Part shown: positions 14,301 to 22,947 of the stretch, one piece after another
Layout of the letters: each line of letters starts with the position of its first letter
How positions within the stretch are numbered: position 1 is the stretch's first letter
Assembly: GCA_002633005.1 (NCBI GenBank)
Contig: NMRA01000432.1
Span: 64,942-128,941, forward strand
Direction: 5' to 3'
DNA from: Phoronis australis
Lineage: Eukaryota; Phoronida; Phoronidae
Length of the DNA: 64,000 nt
Notes under the pieces: model-generated
What the model was told of the DNA's origin: nothing
Database searches by the model: none
The model's input: only the letters and a program-made list of their open reading frames with translations
Translations under genes and position numbers: made by a program

Positions 14301-14593
14301 ACAAAGTGGAAAGCGTATGTACTCGATCACATACGACTTTAATCTCTGAGACATGTGACGTCACAGAATTCATTTAAATAAAAATACTAAAGCTGATTCC
14401 ACTCACTCGGATTGCATATTACGAATCTCGATAACCCACAGTTAGCGCCTTTCATGAACCACTTGAATGTCTGGTTACGATTTCTCTAAAGTTCATTTCT
14501 TTAAAACTCTCTGTAGAACAGCCGATGTTCCGGTGACGAAATGTACAGCACTTCACCAATCGTCGCAATCAAAGCCATTAAAACAACTCTCAT
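175..14593 (-). CDS. WSC + immunoglobulin-domain receptor gene (5' part, 8 exons, continues beyond left edge)
   Basis: Predicted secreted or membrane protein. The CDS is the join of 14557-14593, 12891-12941, 9848-9906, 8833-9082, 6556-6903, 5881-6005, 4911-5109 and 175-483 on the minus strand. Every intron has GT..AG borders and all phases fit (1,1,0,1,1,0,1, then 1 at the open end), giving 459 residues without a stop. Order: signal peptide (about 1-27), WSC domain with eight cysteines (C34, 63, 67, 82, 84, 98, 103, 111), then three Ig-like domains (about 133-249, 249-357, 357-459). Linkers at domain borders read RGPDEV, YGPNDV and YGPKAV, the usual form in tandem Ig receptors. WSC domains are putative carbohydrate binders and Ig domains mediate extracellular recognition; the ligand is unknown. 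Membrane anchor and tail are not seen in the main path, although a candidate TM exon lies at 4483-4694. I do not recognise a named orthologue. Confidence 0.75.
526..597. repeat. (TA)n(TG)n microsatellite
   Basis: A short TA run followed by about 26 TG units. It directly abuts the 3' end of Penelope-like copy A, which reads on the minus strand. Confidence 0.95.
598..1316 (-). mobile_element. Penelope-like element, copy A (5'-truncated, minus strand)
   Basis: The reverse complement matches 1656-2300 almost base for base, with scattered changes. It begins inside the GIY-YIG coding region and runs through the 3' UTR to the shared 3' terminus (CAAGAACAGCTTACTT). With copy B it forms a large inverted repeat. 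It lies in an intron of the WSC-Ig gene, in the gene's sense orientation. Confidence 0.85.
1323..1397 (-). mobile_element. Penelope-like 3'-terminal fragment between copies A and B (pseudo-LTR-like)
   Basis: About 75 bases repeat the 3' terminus of copy A (598-680) in the same orientation, just upstream of copy A on the minus strand. Partial tandem copies producing 'pseudo-LTRs' are a known habit of Penelope-like elements. The fragment also sits inverted against the 5' end of copy B. Confidence 0.75.
1398..2301 (+). mobile_element. Penelope-like element, copy B (5'-truncated, plus strand)
   Basis: Contains an open GIY-YIG endonuclease reading frame (1402-1971), about 250 bases of 3' UTR, and the same 3' terminus as copy A. 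The reverse-transcriptase domain is missing. Its 3' end is followed at once by a TA/TACG microsatellite. Confidence 0.8.
1402..1971 (+). pseudogene. C-terminal GIY-YIG endonuclease region of a Penelope-like polyprotein
   Basis: An open frame of about 189 codons, 5'-truncated, ending in TAA. Family features: FKLIIYYQNHKTKDLVVKNN linker region; a Cys-rich patch (FNCLHNEC..C) before RYVGYTTCALSRRLSMHL, which matches the YIG half plus the conserved Arg and His of the GIY-YIG fold; then ILEALIIK carrying the catalytic-type Glu. In intact elements this nuclease nicks target DNA for target-primed reverse transcription. The upstream reverse transcriptase is absent, so this copy cannot be autonomous. 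The frame is undamaged, suggesting a young insertion. Confidence 0.75.
2302..2390. repeat. TACATA / TACG / TA compound microsatellite
   Basis: Runs of ATACAT, then TATACG, then TA. It abuts the 3' end of Penelope-like copy B, mirroring the TG/TA array next to copy A. Confidence 0.95.
2388..2602 (+). other. Short open frame with a hydrophobic N-terminus; unrecognised
   Basis: ATG at the end of the microsatellite opens a frame with a hydrophobic run (CYLLGCLLVVSSFFITCV) and later Cys residues (TDYCGIRGCKL), ending beside a possible donor (AAAAG|GTTAGT). It could be a first exon of a small secreted protein in the antisense direction of the receptor intron, or chance. No family recognised. Confidence 0.12.
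2905..2995 (+). mobile_element. LINE reverse-transcriptase fragment
   Basis: One frame reads LIVDFSKAFDKIPHEVL followed by WFHLQKLG. This is the conserved D-F-S-K-A-F-D-x-(I/V)-P-H block of non-LTR retrotransposon reverse transcriptases, including the first catalytic Asp region. Homology stops at the LG and the rest of the element is gone. A relic in an intron of the WSC-Ig gene. Confidence 0.7.
2996..4482. other. Intron sequence, no gene seen
   Basis: Part of the receptor intron between exons 8 and 7. Only short chance frames. Bases 2988-3014 resemble a piece of exon 8 (see findings). The rest shows no clear repeats or coding signal. Confidence 0.5.
4483..4694 (-). CDS. Candidate alternative terminal exon: transmembrane segment, short tail, stop
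   Basis: After a weak acceptor (ATCGTGTTAG) an open frame in phase 1 would join exon 7 exactly, converting the linker Tyr to YVNVDV. It then reads about 33 hydrophobic residues (CLLPLILFTLSLVTIFYY and following), a Cys and basic stop-transfer, a short tail and TGA. It could give a two-Ig membrane-anchored isoform. The splice site is poor and no nearby poly(A) signal was seen, so it may be chance. Confidence 0.3.
4911..5109 (-). CDS. Receptor exon 7: C-terminal half of second Ig domain
   Basis: 199 bases, phase 0 to 1, donor GTGAGTGCC. Begins GTIEWEYEP, giving the core Trp, and continues to GLYYVKCIV, the Y-x-C of the F strand, then LVLDLH before the next YGP linker. The acceptor (TTGAAAAG) has a weak pyrimidine tract, but phase and domain fit are exact. 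Confidence 0.8.
5110..5880. other. Receptor intron between exons 7 and 6
   Basis: About 770 bases without coding signal. AT-rich with short unrelated frames; nothing else recognised. Confidence 0.5.
5881..6005 (-). CDS. Receptor exon 6: N-terminal half of second Ig domain
   Basis: 125 bases, phase 1 to 0, donor GTAAGTATAT. Opens with YGPNDVLL (Tyr split across the junction) and contains the B-strand motif EGEKFSLTCKS with the first Ig cysteine. The domain is completed by exon 7, so this Ig domain has an internal phase-0 intron just before its core tryptophan. Confidence 0.8.
6006..6555. other. Receptor intron between exons 6 and 5
   Basis: About 550 bases. A G/C-rich patch near 6340-6470 (GGGGGGACAAGGGGGCC and CTGCCCCCCTAACTC) looks like a dispersed repeat scrap. 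No gene seen. Confidence 0.4.
6556..6903 (-). CDS. Receptor exon 5: first Ig-like domain (divergent)
   Basis: 348 bases in one symmetrical phase 1-1 exon, acceptor TTCTTCTTGTTTAG, donor GTAAATATT. It begins RGPDEVYF and ends LLVHVFY. VLMC resembles a B-strand cysteine and LVVDCSL an F-strand cysteine. There are extra cysteines (C-x3-C near the B strand, a CIQ and a SCEW), and the usual core Trp spacing is not clear. Hence a divergent Ig-like fold, assigned mainly from linkers and neighbours. Confidence 0.65.
7130..8483 (-). mobile_element. Old antisense copy of the Helentron-like CTAGTGG repeat family (copy 1)
   Basis: On the minus strand the family start is seen at 8483 (ATGTGCCCAGATATACATAT, then the gcattgccgtcatctctgtctgggc-type leader). 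Diverged core units follow, with the TGTATCTC..GCAGGATCTT and CCTAGTG/GTGGC-type landmarks. The 3' hairpin end is not found. It fills the intron between receptor exons 5 and 4 and explains the several medium-length frames there. It is the only copy on this strand. Confidence 0.65.
8833..9082 (-). CDS. Receptor exon 4: body of WSC domain
   Basis: 250 bases, acceptor TTGTGTTAG, donor GTAAGTGTT, phase 0 to 1. It carries seven cysteines in the WSC pattern: CVRYC, the PVCRC pair, then a C-N-x3-C-P-G-x5-C-G stretch ending in VSVV. These correspond to the C..FC, CYC/CWC, CNxxCxG and CGG..xxSVY parts of the family. It ends at the linker before the first Ig domain. Confidence 0.75.
9083..9847. other. 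Receptor intron between exons 4 and 3
   Basis: About 760 bases, AT-rich, no coding signal or repeat recognised. Confidence 0.4.
9848..9906 (-). CDS. Receptor exon 3: start of WSC domain
   Basis: 59 bases between CTTTTTCTTGCAG and GTAAATTGG, phase 1 to 0. Reads IIGCWDGSNTASNSLSEKK. The opening I-G-C-W/Y is how WSC domains begin (YIGCY-type), with the first of the eight cysteines at residue 34. Confidence 0.7.
10992..11041. repeat. Perfect 20-bp inverted repeat with 10-base loop
   Basis: Left arm ATAAAAACAACCACGGTTTT (10992-11011) and its exact reverse complement at 11022-11041. A strong hairpin, possibly a MITE remnant or structured RNA; function unknown. Confidence 0.9.
11560..11762. repeat. 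GC-rich dispersed-repeat-like segment with poly-C tracts
   Basis: Two long C runs flank an A-rich middle, with a GGGAGGGGGTTCCCCCTCC palindrome and a GGCGCTACGCGCC palindrome near the right side. One N at 11742 in the C run marks sequencing uncertainty. The class is not recognised. Confidence 0.45.
12219..12254. repeat. (CTAAG)n short tandem array
   Basis: About seven units of CTAAG with small changes. Not a known telomere repeat in this orientation. Confidence 0.85.
12891..12941 (-). CDS. Receptor exon 2: second half of signal peptide
   Basis: Acceptor TTTTACAG and donor GTAAGTAAAC flank 51 bases. In the only frame that fits both neighbours it reads FAVVCLHVLAAAEGTW, a hydrophobic core with small residues suited to signal peptidase cleavage near AAA-E. 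Phase 1 on both sides. Confidence 0.7.
13427..13453. repeat. Hairpin, 11-bp perfect arms
   Basis: CACAGTGCTAC, loop CTTTC, GTAGCACTGTG. It lies in the receptor's first intron. A short stem-loop of unknown role. Confidence 0.8.
13490..14165. repeat. Pair of diverged inverted repeats
   Basis: The reverse complement of about 13490-13570 resembles 14085-14165: both read GGTTC..G..TTTTT-GGACTGG-x-AGCT-TTTTGAAGGT-x-GGATATCTG. The arms are about 80 bases, separated by about 500. Probably remnants of one repeat inserted twice. Confidence 0.5.
14557..14593 (-). CDS. Receptor exon 1: start codon and first half of signal peptide
   Basis: Encodes MRVVLMALIATI plus the first base of a Gly codon, then a GTGAAG donor. 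It was chosen because it is the Met-initiated hydrophobic stretch upstream whose phase-1 end joins exon 2 exactly, making one continuous signal peptide. The 5' UTR and promoter are not resolved, and an untranslated exon further upstream is possible. Confidence 0.55.
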
Positions 14594-16407
14594 ATTTTTG
14601 AGTTCCGGTTCTTCAAATAGTGGCACCTCGAGTTTAATAATTAAACCTTCAATATTCTTCAAACGTTCTATATCATGTTTATGAAAACGAAATGTACAAT
14701 TTGAGATCTCGTCACTTTGATAGTGCCTCCAGGAAACGATCTTAGATGGCACTCTGTTGAAGATGGCAACTGAGGCGGGTTTGTTCTATGACACCCTCGA
14801 CCCCCTCTACCCACAATCCCCACAAACTCTTCGACCCAGGCCCTGTGGCAATAATTGAATCTTTGCGATTTTTACACATTTTATAATAATATTACGTCGC
14901 TGAGTGACTTTTCCACAAGACTTACCTACATGTACACCCGAATCTGCTCTGGCTCAAGTCTGGAGGTTAAAAATAGAAAGTAGCCTTAAACATGATCTGA
15001 AATACCGGATTGTGAGCGTGCTATGGTTGTCATGGAAATATTTCCACGAGCGGTTTCCAATGGCCCGGTTCTCCTAAACTTAGGGAGAGAGTATGTTAAC
15101 GTGAATGTACATAATTTCACATTTTTATTATCTGCTTTCTGTTGAACATGTATACTCGTTTACAGTATACTCTATGTAAAATTGACGTACTTTTTAGTTT
15201 GTTTTTTCGAACTTTATTTGTTGAAAAAAATATATTCGTGGGTTTCTCGTTCTCTCTCAAAATTGTATACTCGTTTACAATATACTCTATGTAAAGTTGA
15301 CATAATTTTAGTTTGGTTTTTCAAACTGTATTTATTGAAAAAATATATTCGTGGGTTTCTCGCTCTCTCCTAAAAATCTTGAGTTTGCTATTCACTTAAG
15401 AACAGACGACGGAGACGATTTGGAACGTTGGTTGGTCTTTGATTTGGTTTGGTCGCGTTTTTTTTTTTGCCTTTCAAACTTGCCAAATCAAATCTATTAA
15501 GAGGCAGTCCATGTAAAAACCAGTAGATTTTCAAAAATCAGTCTATACGTCAAAATTTAAAACAACTTCATTTTTTGTACATGGGTAGGTATCCTAACAA
15601 AAACCCAAATGCCAAATTTTATGCACTCAATGACCCCTAATTTCGCCGCTGGAGCATGATAACATTAATTGGCACAATTGGGCATATTAGAAGTCTCAAA
15701 AACCGCACGTTTTCAGCAACAAAAATTAGTGTGTTACAAAATAGATCAAAAGCTATATTTTGGTGGCTGAAATAACCACCGTATATAGTGCATAATTCTG
15801 TGCCAGTTATTAAAATCTGACTATTTTGTGCTAGACAGGGGAGATAATCCACAGACCACTTTTTGGGGCTAATTTTAGTGGCCATTTTTGTGACCTTCTT
15901 ACTGCCATAAAACACCTTGTAGCCTTATGTGACGTTTTGAACATACAGTTAAAGAGTTATTCTTGATGACTGAGCAATAAAAAATCTTGCCTCAACTTTG
16001 CACTTTAGTGAAAATTGTCTTGCAAAACTGTTTATTTTCATAGTTTGGAAATGACGAGCAGAGTTTACAGACCATTTGAACAAACTTTTAGGCAAGAAGT
16101 CTGCTTTAAATATTTATAGAAACCAAGTCTAAACTCTTTCAAATGAAAACGAGATGTTTTCCAGGTTTATTACGCGGCTAGTATCAAAACTGAACCCGAT
16201 GACCTTTGCCCACTGAGGGAGTCAGTCATTGAGGTTAAGCTTGAGGATATATAAAAAATGTACGTGTAACCCTCTTGTATTCTATCATTTGTTTTACATT
16301 ATCAGGTTAATTTACACACTCTGTAGAACTTTTAAATGGAAATAAATACCTTTAAGATCAAACGAGTAAGAATTGATATCTGTAATGACTGGTTTTGAGA
16401 GAAGCAA
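14594..16407. other. Upstream flank of receptor gene; no gene seen
   Basis: Should contain the receptor promoter, but no clear core promoter element could be assigned. A tandem duplication at 15149-15378 is listed separately. 15480-15960 resembles ordinary dispersed repeat, without coding signal. Confidence 0.4.
15149..15378. repeat. Two-copy tandem duplication, ~115-bp unit
   Basis: TGTATACTCGTTTACA..TATACTCTATGTAAA.. begins at 15149 and again at 15264. Both end in TATATTCGTGGGTTTCTCG. A few substitutions separate the copies. Confidence 0.9.
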
Positions 16408-16689
16408 GTGCATTTTAAAAAGACAAAATGGCGGACGATGTCGATGGGCCTTCATGTTCCTTTAAAGTTTATTCTGCAAAAAATCCGATGGCAAAAGCTT
16501 TGTGCTTTAGTGAGTTATATCAAAGACACCACTGAACATTTGAGATACAGGAAACTACCTCACAAAGCAAGGCCTGTGCCAGAGTACGGACTCGTACTTC
16601 CCAGAGTCGGTGAATTTCTGACTGAACAGGACCAGTCATGGAAGAGTGAGGTAATTCTGGATGTTACCACTCTGCTCCTCTCCTCCTTA

Positions 16690-17640
16690 ACGTAGCGGCC
16701 TTGTCAAGTTCTACCGGCATTTCTGTTTCGAGATATGTCAATTTAGTGAAAGTCAGAATGGAAAGGATCTCTGTGATCGCAAGATCGCTCCACTCAAACA
16801 ACGTGCAAAGTACTTTGTAGCCGAAGGTAACAATATCATAAACTTTCTGGATTTGAAAGAAGCATTACTTTCCATTGGTCGTGTGAAGGGATGCTATGTG
16901 TATGCATGTTCAGTCAATGTAACAAAGTCTTTTACAAAATACTCAGTTCCTGGTATAAGCACATTCCCAAATTTCCCTAATTCCACCCAAGGAATTCGCG
17001 TGTGGAAATTATTCCATGTAGGTGACGGTAAGTTCTTACAAATACTGAGAAAATGGGAATCCTATTTCTCTAAAATACACTAACATCTCTAGAATGGCGG
17101 ATTTTCAACACCAAGAGGCAAGGTTGGCATCTAGTGAAGAGCCTCAACATGAAAAGTTCCCTTGTACCCAGCAAGGTTACTCGAAATTTTTGCTACCGAC
17201 GCAGAACTAGGTCAGCATTTGGATGTGGGTAACCTCACTGAACATTTACAGAGGGAAACCACGTACGACCACAAAGCACGACAGTGGTCAGAAATGCATT
17301 CAGGTGCAAGAACCGGAGCGTCATTTGAGGCAGCCTCAGAGTACTATTTGGATGAGACGAATCCTGAAGCAATAGGTTAGGCATTGAAAAAGGGTAAAAG
17401 GTCAGCAAGATTTTCAGCAAAGGTTAAGAACATTCTGACGAACATATTCGATGAAGGAGATAAGTCAGGTAAAAACGTTCACACTCGCAAGTGACAAAAT
17501 GGAGAAAACATTACGAGAACCCACTGGGAAAGTGTTTACCTGTGCTGTTAAGTGAATCGCAGATTGGTGGATTTTTTCCAAGTTGTCTGCAGCAATGTTT
17601 ATGACGATGCTATTTCTGCTGAAGATGCTGTTATGTCGTC
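16690..17640 (+). pseudogene. Decayed transposase-like ORF of the C2H2/CDR type
   Basis: Broken frames carry blocks typical of a dispersed invertebrate family: SESQNGKDLCDRKIAPLKQR, then KYFVAEGNNIINFLDLKEAL; further on LGQHLDVGNLTEHLQRETTY, and ALKKGKRSARFSAKVK followed by ESQIGGFF. The order (an E/S-x-GK-x-C-D-R block, a zinc-finger-like H-L-D-x-G-x-H block, a basic KKGKR-x-A-RF block) matches my recollection of transposon-derived proteins in many marine invertebrates. Frameshifts near 17190 and 17565 and stops near 17380 show it is dead. Assignment rests on pattern memory, without a search. Confidence 0.4.
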
Positions 17641-17699
17641 AGATTTACTGAATGAAGTGGTAAATGAGCTCAACGCTTAGCCTAGTTTTGTAGCATACC

Positions 17700-19776
17700 A
17701 TTCAAAGATGTGTGATATATGGAGTCGAGACCGTTACTTCTGTTCACTTGATGTCTGTCATGAATGAGTCATTAATAAAATTGTCTCTCGTGAATTATTT
17801 TCTATTGACTGTGAATGTGTACCTTTTTATACCACTGATGATCACAGTGGCAGAAATATTCAGCGTTAGGGTGCCCGGTGTGTGGGGGGTGGAACACCAG
17901 GTTTCTGGCGACTGGTGGCGACTAAAATTTCTAGCAACCAGCAGGGACATCACAATATGAACCCAAAGTTACAATGACTATTTGCACTAAACACTAGGGG
18001 GGCATATCCACCTTGGGTGCCTTCCTTTGCATGTGGCACGAACAAGGTAGATAGAAAACAAGGCAGGGGTGAGTTCAGTAACACTAGAACCTCTCTAAAA
18101 TTTATCCAAAACCACGTGTTCTCATTTAGAATGCAGAGCAATATCTCGCGAAGTTTTGAATTATAGCAAGGTCCTTGTGTTACTGCTCTTATTCTAGATG
18201 CGTCTTCAGTCTCCACGTAACCAAAAGCAGCGCCATCTATCATTTAGAAGCACGCATGCCTATTGATTTATGTAAATGTTTTTTGTTATAAGCAATAATC
18301 ATCAATGCCGTTTTCAGAGAATGGTAATTAATTATGCAGTCTGCCTTTTCTCCAAAATACAAGGTTTTTATGTCGTGTTTCGCAAGCTAATTATATGTTC
18401 CAAGAGCTCCCTATTGGCAGCAGAGGCGATTGAGAACATGCAAAAGGACGAAGTGCAGTTCGTGTAATGCTTCGTACGCAAAAACTACATTAGAGGCAAG
18501 ATTTTTTATTTTAGATTATGAACAGGTTAGGAATGACTGAACAAATTATTATAAAGTCAATTTCAGGAAAGGTGCGTTATGGCTGCTACAGAGTGCCAAA
18601 TTTGGCCGAAAATGGCTTCAGTGAAAACCTGAAAAATAGCCATTTTTGCCTCACAAATTCGAAACGTACAAATTTAAAAATGGATTTGAAAGTTATGCTA
18701 TCAAATTATTCAGGCATTGCCCTTTCAATTCGTATTATTCATTTGTTTTTACCTCACCACACATGCTAGTAAAATGCATTCAAACATGTCTACTTCGACG
18801 CCCAATTTTGTTGCAAAATGGAGGTACAAGTCATAAAAAGAAAAATAATGAATGAAAATTCTTAAAAAGTGAGGTTTTTCTACATCTCAACAAGCCAAAC
18901 TCATGTGCTAAGTTTCAAAAAATCGGTGATTTTGGGCATAGACTCTACCTGTTGGTTTTATATGGAGTCACTCTTAATTGCAAAAAAGGGAAAAGCCAGT
19001 CGAGCTCACGACCATGTTCAGATAGAGTCCAGCTTGTGTAGACTGGGTCGAGGGGGTCGTGAGGGTTGTGGGGTGCCGGGATCGAAGGGGTTTTAGAACA
19101 ATCCACTGACGCGTCTAGAAATACAGCATGTCAATGAAGAGGGGAATATCCATTTATCTCGCAAATATATTCATGCGATTGGGTTTAGCCAAATGACGGT
19201 GCTTTCAAACGCCAGGTTATTACACACCACAAAGTTCAAGACCATATAGTAGGATATTATCAAGGAGTGTACTAGTACTACAACAGTACACTCTTTGATA
19301 TGATATTACAGGGTCAGGGCAGTTTGACATAATATTGATGAAAACGATTTTAAAGAATTTTTTTTTCTTGGCCATATAAATTGTTATCAAACTGCTTACG
19401 GTTATGTTGACACCTCTCCACTTTATCATTGGTTCCATTGTATGCCTTAGTAATATCTACTTTATCTAAAAACGCTTAACATGCTTGTAAACAAAACAGT
19501 TGGAATAACCATTATTGACCAGAACCTGTTCAGTTGACTACTGCTTGGAAATTTTGTTTTGGTTAAAGCAATCACATTTTAGGCTACAAGGAATAATATT
19601 CAACTTGCCTGTCCACGACATTTGTGTTCAACTTCTAGGGACTCTGCACCGTGCAACAAAACCACCAACGGCAACAATAAAAACTGCTCGATTGCTTTCC
19701 CTTGCTCGTGCGCCGCGCGATAACGCCGATTATTGAAATAAAACTGCACGTGCACATGATCCCATGAAAAAGTAAA
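17700..19776. other. Intergenic, no gene seen
   Basis: Only short chance frames. A stretch around 18120-18240 looks like dispersed repeat. No splice-bounded coding exon recognised. Confidence 0.4.
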
Positions 19777-20395
19777 TACCGGGGTTTTCCGTAGATAAGC
19801 CCCTGGGCTTGTATACGGAAAATGAAAATTTCAAGATACTTTAGGAACATCAATAAACGCCCGGGCGTTTATTCGGAAAAGGGGGCGTGTAAACGGAAAG
19901 TCATAATTTTCGCGACGTAAATACCAGCATGAAGCGCTATATGTATTTTTGTAAGTGAAACTTTTATAGCAGCTTATCAATCGCAATATCTGCCCAGCGG
20001 GACAAGAAAATATGTGTGCATCACTCCTAGATCTCCTTCTTACAAAGATGATCGCACCCAAAGTCGTTTAACAGAAAATCTGTGAACTTCGGCCGGCTTG
20101 AAAACTCGGCCACATCGTATTGTGAAAAAAAAAACAGTTCGAGTCAGTTCTGTTAATATAGTTCAGCAACACTTTTCTCGATTTTATAAATAATAAATCC
20201 TCTACAAAACTGAATTTGTTGACTCTAAGTGGGCGTTTAAAAGGAAATTTTCCGAATTAAAGCACCACTATCTAGACACTTGACACGAGAATTTCCAACA
20301 CCAAATAAACGCCCATGGGCGTTTATTCGACATATTTTACCGAATAAATGCACATGGGTGTTTCATCGGGTGGGCTTATCTACGGAAAACCCAGG
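19777..20395. mobile_element. Non-autonomous TIR element with internal palindromes
   Basis: The ends are inverted repeats sharing TTTTCCGTAGATAAGCCC, preceded by TACC(G/T)GG. Inside, near each end, is a perfect palindrome built on AATAAACGCCC: 19852-19873 (centre CCCGGG) and 20304-20327 (centre CCCATGGG). About 620 bases with no ORF. A clear target-site duplication could not be fixed. Superfamily unassigned. Confidence 0.7.
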
Positions 20396-20608
20396 TAATA
20401 TATTAGAGAAAATGTTGTTACACATATTGTCTTTGGTCGTAGCTCCAGTCTTTTCATCCTGTGACCATGCCATACCTGGGGTAACTTTATTGTTCATGTG
20501 TGGCTAGAAAAAGAATAATATCGTTTATTACGTCATCCGCCATGTTGGAGGACAAACATTTCAGCATGGTTGTGATATCGTGTAGCAAAGACAAACATTC
20601 ACCATTAA

Positions 20609-20640
20609 ACTGAGTAAATTCTGCCGATAATTTACTCAGT
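20609..20640. repeat. Hairpin, 12-bp perfect arms
   Basis: ACTGAGTAAATT, loop CTGCCGAT, AATTTACTCAGT, six bases before the larger hairpin at 20646. Confidence 0.85.
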
Positions 20641-20645
20641 ATAAT

Positions 20646-20808
20646 ATACAAAACGCACCGGGAGTGGCGTAGATGAAGAAATATCCCACGACACATTATT
20701 CCGCGTATCGACCGAGACCAAAGTTAGAGGTCGATTGGCCTACACGGAATAATCTCGAGTGGGATATTACTGGTACTTCATTTACGCCAATCGAGGTACG
20801 TTTTGTAT
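20646..20808. repeat. Long imperfect hairpin (~65-bp arms)
   Basis: Left arm from ATACAAAACG..GTGGCGTA..ATATCCCAC..ATTATTCCG; the right arm is its inverted, slightly diverged copy ending CGTTTTGTAT. The centre is about 30 bases, itself with TCGACC/GGTCGA-like symmetry. It could be a MITE or yield a hairpin RNA. Confidence 0.8.
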
Positions 20809-21360
20809 TAATCCCATATGCTTCGAATTCCTAAGTTTCTTTCATTTTTTCGGCAGATTTTTTAAATACTTCACCCAGACTGTTCACGTCGCGGATCACA
20901 TCATATATGTATATACTTGCGCGTTGGGTTACAAGTTTTCTGTAGTAAACAGAAACAGATTTAAATGTAACGGCTTGTTACTTGAAAGAGATAAAAAAGA
21001 TGGAAACAAAGGTTATTAAGCATTGAACTTGTAACATTTTCTGAAAATAGGTAAATAACAACAGTAGGCCTATTTGATACTGTAGTTACCGAGGAATCTG
21101 TATGCACCTGAGTTGCAGACGATATAATACATTTAACAATGTTCATGTCAAACTAGGGTACTGAAAGTACTTGCAATAATGAACATATTGCAGGTTTTTT
21201 TTTAGTTCAAGTTTAACTCGTGCACCGTTATAGGTACCTCTGAAATTAGTAAAAAGGCACCTCAATAAGAATGCCCCATCTCTCATGTTCCCCCGGTTGC
21301 CCGTCTCTGCGAGCGTGCCTGTGGAAATTGATTATAACATTCCGTTCTCATAAATAAATT

Positions 21361-22070
21361 CGTTGCTTTCTGATTTACATGTTTATGTATTTACGAAAAC
21401 CGACAGATTCAGTGATGGTTTTTGGCAATTAGAAGCTAATATTTTAAGAAATGATGATGTTTCAGTGAATTTAGTTGCAGCTTGAGTTTGGGAAAACTCT
21501 AAAATCCTATCCCTAAGTAGTAAAGTGCAGCTTGGACGAATTTTGCCTATTTAAAATTACTCTCAAAGACATCGATGAAATTTGGACAGTTCCCAAAAAT
21601 ATACTTACAATTCAATTCAAATGACAATGGATGCATTGCTTTTTGTCTTAGATAGAAGTTTAGTCGTTTAAACTCAAAACAGGGGATAAAAAACGAATTA
21701 TGCCATTAAATCAAGGTAAACGCATTGCTCATGGAATCGATTGTTGGTTCCTGATTTACATGTTTATGAGTCTACGAAAATGGACTAATTGATAAATGAT
21801 TTTTTTGACTATTAGAAGCTAATCTTGTAAAAAATGACAATGCGCTAATGAACTTAGTTGTAGGCTGACACTGGGAAAATTCGATCTTTCATCAGATCCC
21901 CAAATAGCAAAGTACACTAAACTTTTTTTTTCTGAAATAAGTCTCAAGGATATTGACTGAATGTCGGGGCGACTCTACAAAGTGCACCCGGCGAAACGTT
22001 CTCTGGCAATTCAAATGATAATAAATTGTTTGACTTAAGAGCTAGATTAGTGGGTTAAATACACAAACCT
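21361..22070. repeat. Diverged tandem duplication, ~382-bp unit
   Basis: CTGATTTACATGTTTATG occurs at about 21369 and again near 21751. Collinear similarity follows (TTAGAAGCTAAT, GAA(T/C)TTAGTTG, CAAATGATAA/CAAATGACAA). No coding signal. Confidence 0.75.
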
Positions 22071-22665
22071 TAGATCGAAAAAAAAGAAGTTTAAGTGATT
22101 GATATAATCAATTTAAACTCATTTCCCATGATCTTGGAAGGGGTGTCTTTGCACTATGTAGTAGTCCTTGATGTTTTTAGTTTCCAGTAGTATTGCGCAA
22201 TGAATTTTCGTTTGCTTGCCAGTGGCATGCATATTACCATACAGACGGAGCACGCCAGTCCTGACTGACGGGTGTAAACATGCGGAAGGCCCGCGCAGAA
22301 TCTCACGAGTCCACGGGAATGAACTTGAGCTCCAGGCGCTCAAAAGCCGGTGTACATCAGTTTTGGGACACACTCTGTATCACCCAGACACCAGAACCTG
22401 GTCTACCGGCCGTGTTTCAACAAGGGATTCTGAAACGGCCCCAAAGGCACTATATACCAGGGACCTCGGGACCTCACCTTTCCAAAAAATTTATTCAAAG
22501 AAAGGCCATAGATAATAAAATGAACTTTTCCCGAATGGATCACTATCTTGTTGACCTGGCCAGCGCAGAAGGATCGATAAGGTACGAGCTGCCTGCCTCA
22601 TACGGGAGTTTCCGAATGTCTTACGGGCAAAATTCTGACTCAGTAATATTCTGCTGAGCCCCCCC

Positions 22666-22947
22666 NNNNNNNNNNNNNNNNNNNNNNNNNNNNNNNNNNN
22701 NNNNNNNNNNNNNNNNNNNNNNNNNNNNNNNNNNNNNNNNNNNNNNNNNNNNNNNNNNNNNNNNNNNNNNNNNNNNNNNNNNNNNNNNNNNNNNNNNNNN
22801 NNNNNNNNNNNNNNNNNNNNNNNNNNNNNNNNNNNNNNNNNNNNNNNNNNNNNNNNNNNNNNNNNNNNNNNNNNNNNNNNNNNNNNNNNNNNNNNNNNNN
22901 NNNNNNNNNNNNNNNNNNNNNNNNNNNNNNNNNNNNNNNNNNNNNNN
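22666..22947. other. Assembly gap (282 N)
   Basis: A run of N about 290 bases upstream of the AF10 start codon. It may hide promoter or a 5' untranslated exon. Frames crossing it are artefacts. Confidence 1.

Noticed and set aside
17950-18243. 97-codon minus-strand frame
   Set aside because: Looks like dispersed repeat; no motif or splice-bounded exon.
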